DNA from: Clostridiales bacterium
Lineage (GTDB): Bacteria > Bacillota > Clostridia > Christensenellales > UBA1750
NCBI GenBank assembly: GCA_015056005.1
Contig: SVHB01000016.1
Location: 1-38,803 of the forward strand
Length of the DNA: 38,803 nucleotides
Direction of reading: 5' to 3'
Made by a program: the position numbers and the translations under genes. The notes below the pieces were generated by a model. It did not search any database. It saw nothing but the letters and a program-made list of their open reading frames with translations, and had not been told where the DNA came from. How positions within the stretch are numbered: the stretch's first letter is position 1; each line of letters begins with the position of its first letter. Positions 32,709 through 38,803 of the stretch are shown one piece after another.

Positions 32709-33728
32709 TTATACATCGTCTTTGAGATTCAGAATATCCCCTAAAGCGATGTATGTGTGGATAATACACTGCATAGCCTGTTCTCTTGTTACATTAGAAT
32801 GAACACCCGAACTCTGCGAATTGTTAATTTGCTCCATCCAATCGACTAAATATATGGTTTCGCTTCCAACAAGGGTGTTTTTTGCCGCTTTTCCTTGAAG
32901 GGTTTCAATAACTGCGGACAATTTGTTATTATAGTGATCGCCCGACACATCAATTTCTTTTCCGGTTTTTGTTTTGAAGAGCTTTTCTTTGTAGTTAGGA
33001 AGGACTTCATCAAAAAGTTGTTTTGCTGTATCTTCCCACAATCTTCGACAAGAGGTAAGGACTTGGGAATACCTTTCGGGATTTCTGTCTTCCATCATAT
33101 CTTCAATCGCAGATAATTTTTGGAGAGTCGCTGTAGAGAGTTTAGAGAAAGACAAACTCACTTTTTCTTGATACTCTTCAAAGATTTTTTTAGCATTATT
33201 GCCAAATTGTAAATCCATCTGCCATTTTATTGCATACCCATAAAACTGAGCTTTAAGAACAGAAAGTCGTTGCTCATTTGTTTTAGCTGTGCTGAGCAAA
33301 TTGATGGTTGCCTGATTCACATTCTCGGTCATTCTACTCGTTGCTAAAAGCGCCATATCGCCAGATACGGAAAAACCCTGCATAGAAAAATTGTTCAACG
33401 CATCTTTTGAATTACTGATTATATTCTCCAGTTCAGCAACAAGGTCTGTAAATACATATGTTTTTTTGTCTTTTTTATCAACATAACTTCGCCCATGTTG
33501 AACAGCTACATTCCACGCAGATGTGGTAAGATATCCTTTATCATTCCGGGGGTAGCCACCAAGTTCGTAATTTAGCCACTCAATTGCATCGACATCGTTC
33601 ACTAAACGAGCAACTTTCATGCATTGCAGCAAGGCGGAGGAAATAGTAATTTCTCCGTCCTCAATGCCATTAATTATCTTTTCACAAGCCGCTATTGCTT
33701 GTAATCTTTTTGTAGCAAAATCCCCCAT
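32709..33728 (-). CDS. AbiTii-like putative phage-defence protein
   Basis: 339-aa soluble, mostly helical protein. Residues about 5-75, with IEDGEITISSALLQCMKVARLVNDVDAIEWLNYELGGYP (quoted here only as a position guide: IEDGEI, SSALL, EWLNYELGGYP), resemble the AbiTii domain found in abortive-infection-type proteins. The C-terminal half (about 215-339) has SQVLTSCRRLWEDTAKQLFD and a closing SSGVHSNVTREQAMQCI segment like HEPN-type or related helical domains. No catalytic motif is certain. Start ATG with AAAGGAGCG. It is the only gene between attachment copy 2 and guaA, a typical defence-cargo setting. The defence role is inference. Confidence 0.65.
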   Translation of the reverse strand: MGDFATKRLQAIAACEKIINGIEDGEITISSALLQCMKVARLVNDVDAIEWLNYELGGYPRNDKGYLTTSAWNVAVQHGRSYVDKKDKKTYVFTDLVAELENIISNSKDALNNFSMQGFSVSGDMALLATSRMTENVNQATINLLSTAKTNEQRLSVLKAQFYGYAIKWQMDLQFGNNAKKIFEEYQEKVSLSFSKLSTATLQKLSAIEDMMEDRNPERYSQVLTSCRRLWEDTAKQLFDEVLPNYKEKLFKTKTGKEIDVSGDHYNNKLSAVIETLQGKAAKNTLVGSETIYLVDWMEQINNSQSSGVHSNVTREQAMQCIIHTYIALGDILNLKDDV

Positions 33729-33802
33729 TATTGCGCTCCTTTCACTGATTATCTGCTGTCAGCGCATTTCCGTATATCAAGTATATTCAAACCAAAAAGC
33801 AA

Positions 33803-33846
33803 TAACCGAACCATCTGCAGGATTTCCTCCATAGATGGTTCGGTTA
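33803..33846 (-). terminator. long hairpin between guaA and the AbiTii-like gene
   Basis: Perfect 14-base stem TAACCGAACCATCT (33803-33816) and AGATGGTTCGGTTA (33833-33846) with a 16-base loop. On the minus strand it is followed by TTGCTTTTT, so it probably stops guaA read-through into the cargo gene. Confidence 0.6.
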
Positions 33847-33860
33847 ATAACCTGAAAACC

Positions 33861-33902
33861 TGTTGCAATTATTCTTTTAAAAATGTTGCCATTTTGTTGC
33901 CA
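33861..33902. repeat. TGTTGCMA direct repeats next to the guaA end
   Basis: TGTTGCAA (33861-33868), TGTTGCCA (33884-33891) and TGTTGCCA (33895-33902), followed by the palindrome GCCACAAGTGGC. A further TGTTGCCACA lies at 32626 near the other end of the block. Short direct repeats just inside an attachment site resemble recombinase arm-binding sites; that role is inference. Confidence 0.45.
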
Positions 33903-33961
33903 CAAGTGGCTCCGAAAGTTCGAAACCCCTTGATATTAAAGGCTTTTTTCGACCTCTGAAA

Positions 33962-33973
33962 TTATTCCCATTC
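33962..33973 (-). repeat. native guaA 3' end, presumed integration site (copy 3)
   Basis: TTATTCCCATTC, coding Glu-Trp-Glu-stop. The guaA 3' end is a known integration target for islands in Firmicutes. Copies 1 and 2 carry CTC where this has TTC, as expected if they came with incoming elements. Confidence 0.7.
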
Positions 33974-35263
33974 AATAGTAGCGGTGGGCTTGGGGGAGAG
34001 GTCGTAGAGGACGCGGTTGACTCCGGGGACTTCGTTTAAGATGCGGCGAGTGATTTTTTCGAGGACATCGTAGTCGATGCGCTCGATGGTGGCGGTCATA
34101 GCGTCAACGGTGTTGACCGCACGGATGATCACGGGATAATCGAAGCAGCGGGCGTTATCACGGACGCCAACAGACTTGAAATCCGGAACAGCGGTGAAAT
34201 ACTGCCAGACTTTCTTATCAAGGCCTGCGTTTGCGAATTCTTCGCGCAGGATAGCATCGGATTCACGGACCGCGGTGAGCCTGTCCATGGTGATCGCACC
34301 AAGGCAGCGTACGCCAAGGCCGGGGCCGGGGAAGGGCTGACGATAAACCATATCGCCGGGGAGACCGAGCTCGATACCGCACTCACGGACTTCGTCCTTG
34401 AACAGGAACTTGAGAGGCTCGACGAGTTCGAACTGCATATCTTCGGGCAGACCGCCGACATTGTGATGGCTCTTGACCATCTTTGCGGTCTTGGTGCCGC
34501 TTTCAACGATATCAGGATAGATGGTACCCTGAGCAAGCAGAGAAACCTCGGTGAGTTTGCGGGCTTCTTCTTCAAACACGCGGATGAACTCAGCGCCGAT
34601 GATCTTACGCTTCTGTTCGGGATCAGCAACGCCTTCAAGCTTAGTGAGGAAGCGCTCGGATGCATCAACATAAACAAGGTTGGCCTTGAGCTGGTTTTGG
34701 AATACCTCTATAACCTGCTCGCTTTCGCCCTTGCGCATGAGGCCATGATTTACATGCACGCAATAGAGCTGATCGCCGATAGCCTTTACGAGCAGAGCCG
34801 CAACAACAGAGCTGTCAACGCCGCCGGAAAGAGCAAGAAGGACTTTCTTATCACCGACCTGCTTGCGGACAAGCTCGATCTGATCGGCAACAAAATTCTT
34901 CATATTCCAGTTTGCTTCTGCCTTGCAGGTTTCAAATACAAAGGGCTTGAGGAGAGCGACGAGTTCTTCGTCGCACTCGGGCAGAGCATCGATATCCTGC
35001 TTCTTCTGCTGAGTTGCATGATCTATAACAAGATTGGGCAGCTTATATACATGATCGCCCGCGAAAATGGTCTCGCCGTCGATCACATTATTGGGGCCGC
35101 CGCAAATGATGACGCCTTTAACGTTAGGAATAGCGTTGAGTTGATCTTCGGTGATATCGTGGGGGTAGATCTCACTATAAACGCCGATGGAACGAACCGC
35201 ACGGGCAACACGGGAAACCTCATGAGTGCCCAGATCCAAGATGATAATCATGTCCTGCTGCAT
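33962..35263 (-). CDS. guaA: GMP synthetase with a shortened, triad-less amidotransferase domain
   Basis: Converts XMP to GMP with ATP and ammonia. The ATP-pyrophosphatase part is intact: SGGVDSSVVA PP-loop near 144-153, FIRVFEEEA, QGTIYPDIVES, KSHHNVGGLP and the C-terminal dimerisation domain ending TATIEWE. The N-terminal glutamine amidotransferase domain begins normally (IIILDLGTHEVSRVARAVRSIG, GVIICGGPNN). It then jumps to a C-terminal remnant (VFETCKAEANWNMKNF), with no GxCxG cysteine and no HPE. The protein is 433 aa instead of about 510-520. It should depend on free ammonia or a separate glutaminase (inference). The start ATG has GGAGG eight bases upstream, and the reading frame is clean. 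Its last codons form the attachment-like core. Confidence 0.9.
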   Translation of the reverse strand: MQQDMIIILDLGTHEVSRVARAVRSIGVYSEIYPHDITEDQLNAIPNVKGVIICGGPNNVIDGETIFAGDHVYKLPNLVIDHATQQKKQDIDALPECDEELVALLKPFVFETCKAEANWNMKNFVADQIELVRKQVGDKKVLLALSGGVDSSVVAALLVKAIGDQLYCVHVNHGLMRKGESEQVIEVFQNQLKANLVYVDASERFLTKLEGVADPEQKRKIIGAEFIRVFEEEARKLTEVSLLAQGTIYPDIVESGTKTAKMVKSHHNVGGLPEDMQFELVEPLKFLFKDEVRECGIELGLPGDMVYRQPFPGPGLGVRCLGAITMDRLTAVRESDAILREEFANAGLDKKVWQYFTAVPDFKSVGVRDNARCFDYPVIIRAVNTVDAMTATIERIDYDVLEKITRRILNEVPGVNRVLYDLSPKPTATIEWE

Positions 35264-35294
35264 ATTGTCGCCTCCAAAATAATATCACTTTGTA

Positions 35295-35346
35295 ATTTTA
35301 CAACATTGAAAAGTATATTGTCAATATTAACAAGTACGTTTATAAT
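35295..35346. promoter_or_regulatory. overlapping divergent promoters of guaA and the nicotinamidase-like gene
   Basis: Plus strand: TTGTCA (35318-35323), 17 bases, TATAAT (35341-35346). Minus strand: TTGACA (35319-35324), 18 bases, TAAAAT (35295-35300). The two -35 boxes occupy the same bases on opposite strands, so polymerase cannot use both at once. Confidence 0.65.
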
Positions 35347-35367
35347 AGCTTTTGAGGAGGTATTGGT

Positions 35368-35886
35368 ATGGCTTATAACAAGGTTTTGATTGTTGTCGAT
35401 ATGCAGAACGATTTTGTGTTTGATGCTCTTGGCAGCGCAGATGCACAGAAGATAACAGGCAATGTGAAAGATTTTATATCCGGATTTGACGGCGACATTA
35501 TATGCACATATGATACACATGATGCTGAATATATGAACACGAGAGAGGGCAAGTTCCTCCCCGTCCCCCATTGCATAAAGCCCGAAAAAGGCTGGCAGCT
35601 TATACCCGAGGTTGAAGAAGCCATAAAAGGCAAAGAAGTAAAGTTTTTTGAAAAGCCAACCTTCGGAAGCGTTGAACTGGCTGAATATGTAAAAGGCAAA
35701 TACAGCGATATTTATCTTATTGGTGTATGCACGGATATCTGCGTTGTTTCAAACGCACTTTTGATAAAAGCATTTCTCCCTGAAGCAGATGTTCATGTGA
35801 TAGAAAGCTGCACAGCTGCCACCAGCCTTGAAGCGCAAAAAGCGGCAATCACAACCATGCGCTCATGTCAAATAGATATTCAATAA
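35368..35886 (+). CDS. nicotinamidase/isochorismatase-family cysteine hydrolase
   Basis: 172-aa amidase, probably nicotinamidase of the NAD salvage route (nicotinamide to nicotinate plus ammonia). Catalytic triad in usual places: Asp11 (VDMQNDF), Lys96 (FEKPTF), Cys125 (GVCTDICV). Metal ligands are likely in YDTHD (about 48-52) and the histidine of PVPHC. The length fits the compact family members. Start ATG with GAGGAGGTATTGGT. The gene is single and divergent from guaA. Other isochorismatase-family substrates are possible. Confidence 0.85.
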   Translation: MAYNKVLIVVDMQNDFVFDALGSADAQKITGNVKDFISGFDGDIICTYDTHDAEYMNTREGKFLPVPHCIKPEKGWQLIPEVEEAIKGKEVKFFEKPTFGSVELAEYVKGKYSDIYLIGVCTDICVVSNALLIKAFLPEADVHVIESCTAATSLEAQKAAITTMRSCQIDIQ

Positions 35887-35904
35887 AAACAGGATAAATT
35901 AAAA

Positions 35905-35940
35905 GGCACAGCGCTTTAACTTGCTGTGTCTTCTTTTATT
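35905..35940 (+). terminator. terminator of the nicotinamidase-like gene
   Basis: GGCACAGC (35905-35912) pairs with GCTGTGTC (35923-35930, one G-U), followed by TTCTTTTATT. Confidence 0.65.
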
Positions 35941-36172
35941 CCGGCATGAACGAAGGTTTCCTAAATTCTAGAAATTCTCATTAACGAAAGACCTCTGCGT
36001 GTCCGGCATGGTCAACAATAGTCACGGTCATGCATTTAAGAGAATGACACAAATACAGAACAAACTGTTTGAAAGTATACAGAATACTTACACCTAAAAC
36101 AGATGACGCCTTATTTATTTAACTGTAAGTGGGTATTTCTGTATTTATCAACATATATGTTAAGACACGATA
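35941..36172. other. gene-free interval, unexplained
   Basis: About 230 bases with no accepted gene. A short minus-strand open frame (about 36118 down to 35981, 45 codons, ending VDHAGHAEVFR) has no start signal and may be a decayed remnant. CATGCCGG on the minus strand occurs twice, about 65 bases apart. Nothing else is recognised. Confidence 0.4.
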
Positions 36173-36203
36173 AAAGCCAAGCTGCTAAATGCAGCTTGGC
36201 TTT
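36173..36203 (-). terminator. terminator of the HtrA gene
   Basis: AAAGCCAAGCTGC (36173-36185), five-base loop, GCAGCTTGGCTTT (36191-36203): a perfect 13-base stem. On the minus strand it runs into TTTTATCG and lies 37 bases after the protease stop. Confidence 0.8.
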
Positions 36204-36239
36204 AACTGTTTATTAAGCCACTCAATCGTGCCGAATTTC

Positions 36240-37586
36240 CTATAACGCATTATGTTTAAGCTCAATAGCAACTTCTACAATATTTCCGTTTCGCCATACT
36301 GTTAAAGTTACATTGTCCCCTATCTTTGCTCGGTTCAGTTTGCTCTGGAGCTGGCTTCTTCCCGTTATATCCTCGCCGTTCCATTTGGTGATGATATCCA
36401 TAACTTCAAGTGCTCCGTCTGCGGAAGAGCCTTGTGTTATACTCCTTACTCTTACGCCTGCAACAAGGTTCATGCGCCTTGCTTCATCCGCGGTTATGTC
36501 CTCGCTTGAGATTCCGAGTGTAGGCCTGATCACCCTTCCGTTTGTCTGTATCTCCTGCGCTATCAGCATAGCTTCGTTTATGGGAATTGCAAATCCGAGT
36601 CCTTCCACACTGGAGCTTGAATAAGCAGAGGTCGACATCTTTAATGTCGTGATACCTATAAGCTCTCCGTTTGAATTTATCAAAGCGCCGCCTGAATTAC
36701 CGGAGTTTATTGCCGCATCGGTCTGGATAGTGCGCATTATGCGCCCGTCGCTAAGCTCGATATCGCGGTCTGTCGCGCTGATAACGCCCATGGTTACTGT
36801 TCCGATAAGCTCAATACCCAGAGGATTGCCGATGGCTACCGCCATTTCGCCGACGGTCACATTGGTGGAATCGCCGATTTTGATCTGCACAAGTTCTGCG
36901 GGTACATCCACGAGTTTAAGCAAAGCAACATCGGAGTATTCATCCGAGCCAATGACCTCAGCTTCAATGACTGTATCATCAAAAAGTGTAATATTGATCT
37001 TTTCGCCGCCGTCGATAACATGGTGGTTGGTGATGATATATCCCATTTCCGCATCGATGATAACGCCCGAACCAAAAGCATAATCAATATAGTTCGGTTC
37101 GCTGCCGTTATCGGGTTCAGCGGCAAACGGGTCTTCCATTCCGCCGAATATACCCGGGAACATTCTGCGGTAATACTCAAATATGTCGGAAGAGTAGTTC
37201 CCCGAATTATATGTAGACTGCTTGATCTGGCTGGTTACACCAACGATCCCCGGCTTGCAGGCTGCGGCTATTGCCGCAACGGGCTCGTCTTCATATTCAT
37301 TGACGCGTTTAGGCTCGGCTGCAGCATTATTCTGCGCGGTCTCAAGGTTGATCTGCGCGTTATTTCTCACAGCCAGAAGCGCGAGGTTTGCCTCCTCCAT
37401 GGCACTTTTAGCTTTTTCGATCTGCACTCTTGCTTCGTTTTGATATTGGCTTAGCACAGCTTCCATTCTGACCTGCATTAAAACGCCCATCAATGCTGCG
37501 CCCAGAAGAAAGCAGGCAAGGCAAGTACAGAACACCTTTATCCTTTGTCCCCTGCTCTTTTGAGGTTTATAAAACTTATTGTACAT
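36240..37586 (-). CDS. HtrA/DegP-type membrane-anchored serine protease
   Basis: 448-aa S1C-family quality-control protease. An N-terminal membrane anchor (about 17-38, VFCTCLACFLLGAALMGVLM) is followed by a coiled-coil-like stretch (about 45-90). The trypsin-like domain holds His189 (TNHHV), Asp219 (YSDVAL) and Ser298 (NSGNSGGAL), and one C-terminal PDZ domain spans about 350-440 (TLGISSEDITADEARRMNL). The protease faces outside the cell membrane and handles misfolded exported proteins. Start ATG with GGAGG. Single gene with its own promoter and terminator. The coiled coil before the protease domain is longer than in many Firmicutes HtrA proteins. Confidence 0.94.
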   Translation of the reverse strand: MYNKFYKPQKSRGQRIKVFCTCLACFLLGAALMGVLMQVRMEAVLSQYQNEARVQIEKAKSAMEEANLALLAVRNNAQINLETAQNNAAAEPKRVNEYEDEPVAAIAAACKPGIVGVTSQIKQSTYNSGNYSSDIFEYYRRMFPGIFGGMEDPFAAEPDNGSEPNYIDYAFGSGVIIDAEMGYIITNHHVIDGGEKINITLFDDTVIEAEVIGSDEYSDVALLKLVDVPAELVQIKIGDSTNVTVGEMAVAIGNPLGIELIGTVTMGVISATDRDIELSDGRIMRTIQTDAAINSGNSGGALINSNGELIGITTLKMSTSAYSSSSVEGLGFAIPINEAMLIAQEIQTNGRVIRPTLGISSEDITADEARRMNLVAGVRVRSITQGSSADGALEVMDIITKWNGEDITGRSQLQSKLNRAKIGDNVTLTVWRNGNIVEVAIELKHNAL

Positions 37587-37617
37587 TCAGACCTCCAAAT
37601 GTATATCATCTTAATAT

Positions 37618-37646
37618 ATTATACCCCTGTTTTGTAATAAATCCAA
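37618..37646 (-). promoter_or_regulatory. HtrA gene promoter
   Basis: Minus strand TTGGAT (37641-37646), 17 bases, TATAAT (37618-37623), about 30 bases before the start codon. Confidence 0.65.
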
Positions 37647-37716
37647 TATACTATTTGTAAACTTTGCAATTCAGGCTCATTTGTTCAAATTGTAACAGCC
37701 ATTATTGCATGAATTC

Positions 37717-37745
37717 TTGTTTTTTTGGGGGCGGTATAGTATAAT
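37717..37745 (+). promoter_or_regulatory. promoter of the flavin oxidoreductase gene
   Basis: TTGTTT (37717-37722), 17 bases, TATAAT (37740-37745), 33 bases before the ATG. Confidence 0.6.
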
Positions 37746-37778
37746 ATATGTAATATTTTTATAGTTGAGGTGTCTTAT

Positions 37779-38803
37779 ATGTCTGAGTTCAAGCGGTTTG
37801 CCTATAATTCCGCTGATGAGCTGAAAAAAGATATTTCCGACGGCGGTTATGTTCTTCCCTTCAGCGATGATACATCTGTTTTGCATACTCCCATTACTAT
37901 TTACGGTAAGACTGTTCCCAATCGTCTGATCGTTCATCCCATGGAAGGCTGCGACGGTACTGCCGACGGTTCTCCCTCTGAACTCGTTCTGCGCCGCTAT
38001 GAGCGCTTTGCAAAGGGCGGCTGCGGTCTTCTTTGGGTCGAAGCCTGTGCTGTTTTCCGTCATGCACGTGCGAACCCCCGTCAGCTTTGGCTGCATGAAG
38101 GCAATGTAAACGAATTCAAGGCAATGGTCGACATGATCAAGAAGGTCTCCATGGAAGCAAACGGCTTTGAGCCCTTCCTGGTACTTCAGTGCACTCATTC
38201 CGGCCGCTATTCCAAGCCCGGCGACGGTCCTGCTATCATTGCTGCCGAAAACCCCTACCTCGATCCCTATCTGCCCAAGGTATACCCCACTCACATCATC
38301 ACCGATGAAGAGATTGAACAGCTCGAAGACCAGTATGTGGTTGTAGCCAAGCTTGCAAAGGAAGCAGGCTTTGACGCTATCGACATCAAGTCCTGCCACA
38401 GATACCTCCACAGCGAGATACTTTCTTCCCGTACCCGCGAGGGCAAGTACGGCGGAAGTTTTGAAAACCGCACCCGTTTCCTGATGAATACCATCGACAA
38501 GATCAAGGCAAACGTAGATATTCCGATCACCCTGCGCCTCAACTCCTATGATGAGCTCCCCCGCCCCTACGGTTGGGATGACAGCGAGGAAGATTTCCAT
38601 AACTACGATCTGGAAGACGGCAAGAGGCTCATGAAGATGCTCTACGATCGCGGCATCAGGCTCATCAACCTCACCGGCGGCAACCCCTACTATAACCCCC
38701 ATGTCAATCGTCCTTACGACGCTTGCTACTACACTCCTCCGATCAGCCAGCTGAACGGCGTTTCCAAGCTGCTTAATGCCGCAAAGGAAATGAAAGCTTG
38801 CGT
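37779..38803 (+). CDS. NADH:flavin oxidoreductase (old yellow enzyme family), N-terminal part
   Basis: FMN-dependent TIM-barrel oxidoreductase, running off the window after 341 codons. Family landmarks: PITIYGKTVPNRLIVHPMEGCDGTADG at the start (first strand and FMN site), RYERFAKGGCGLLWVEA, LVLQCTHSGRYSKPG, the AKEAGFDAIDIKSCHRYLHSEILSSRTREGKYGGSFENRTRF stretch (key parts DAIDIK, GGSFENR), and ITLRLN. The His-x2-His pair typical of the active site appears as CHRYLH. The substrate cannot be told. GAGGTG precedes ATG 37779. It is divergent from the HtrA gene. Confidence 0.92.
   Translation, partial: MSEFKRFAYNSADELKKDISDGGYVLPFSDDTSVLHTPITIYGKTVPNRLIVHPMEGCDGTADGSPSELVLRRYERFAKGGCGLLWVEACAVFRHARANPRQLWLHEGNVNEFKAMVDMIKKVSMEANGFEPFLVLQCTHSGRYSKPGDGPAIIAAENPYLDPYLPKVYPTHIITDEEIEQLEDQYVVVAKLAKEAGFDAIDIKSCHRYLHSEILSSRTREGKYGGSFENRTRFLMNTIDKIKANVDIPITLRLNSYDELPRPYGWDDSEEDFHNYDLEDGKRLMKMLYDRGIRLINLTGGNPYYNPHVNRPYDACYYTPPISQLNGVSKLLNAAKEMKAC

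Noticed and set aside
33870-33961. Open frame continuing for about 30 codons past the guaA stop in the same frame
   Set aside because: It follows a TAA, has no start, and sits in the attachment-like region. Stop read-through is not suggested by anything seen.
34463-35389. 308-codon plus-strand open frame opposite guaA
   Set aside because: Antisense to well-supported guaA coding sequence, with no ribosome site. I considered whether it could explain the odd GuaA N-terminus, but that part also reads cleanly as GuaA.
35981-36118. 45-codon minus-strand frame ending VDHAGHAEVFR
   Set aside because: No start codon with ribosome site and no known domain; noted only as a possible remnant in the gene-free interval.
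37677-38702. 341-codon minus-strand open frame
   Set aside because: It lies wholly opposite the flavin oxidoreductase gene, which has clear family motifs and a ribosome site; the minus frame has no recognisable domain.
1-38803. CRISPR array, insertion sequence or prophage structural genes
   Set aside because: No regularly spaced repeats, no transposase and no phage structural or lysis genes were found on either strand.

Overview
The window reads as chromosomal DNA of a low-to-mid GC Gram-positive anaerobe of the Clostridia type, probably gut-associated. The reasons are strong GGAGG ribosome sites, TTGACA/TATAAT promoters with 17-base spacers, a T-box in front of pheS, a terminator-type attenuator in front of infC, a Bacillus/Clostridium-style LexA box, a type 2 GalT and a clostridial-type Xer recombinase. 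No genus can be named from the sequence alone. Most genes are housekeeping, tightly packed and intact.

Layout, left half. 1-2862 (minus): the start of pyrB, then a three-gene operon (TIM-barrel isomerase, COG3910-type ATPase, inositol monophosphatase). 2.9-5.6 kb (plus): infC-rpmI-rplT with two promoters and an attenuator, then an rRNA/tRNA 2'-O-methyltransferase and a small membrane protein. 5.6-9.3 kb (plus): T-box(Phe)-pheS-pheT. 9.4-12.1 kb (minus): a small unknown gene, a Xer-type recombinase, rnhA and proC. 12.2-13.9 kb (plus): tRNA-Trp and galT. 13.9-18.1 kb (minus): a five-gene operon (exported unknown, dusB, queG-like, pyrimidine-nucleoside phosphorylase, bioY). 18.2-20.2 kb (minus): a DUF4130/radical-SAM DNA-repair-type pair behind a LexA box.

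Right half. 20.4-29.6 kb is largely carbohydrate metabolism: two tandem lactonase-type beta-propellers, a GH2 beta-mannosidase-like enzyme, and a GH43 enzyme divergent from an AraC regulator. tRNA-Glu/tRNA-Gln, a P-loop kinase-like protein and a D,D-carboxypeptidase lie between them. 29.6-34.0 kb is an accessory segment at the 3' end of guaA. The last codons of guaA (GAGTGGGAATAA type) recur twice, at 30722 and 32514. This divides the segment into two small blocks of 1.8 and 1.4 kb, one carrying an MFS transporter and the other an AbiTii-like putative defence protein. Neither block has an integrase, and an amidohydrolase gene is cut off exactly at the outer copy. 34.0-38.8 kb returns to core genes: guaA, a nicotinamidase-like hydrolase, an HtrA protease and the start of an old-yellow-enzyme-type oxidoreductase.

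The two most unusual observations are at guaA. The encoded GMP synthetase has lost the catalytic Cys/His/Glu part of its glutamine amidotransferase domain while keeping an intact synthetase part. Its 3' end also looks like a repeated integration site that has accumulated integrase-less, cargo-only elements.
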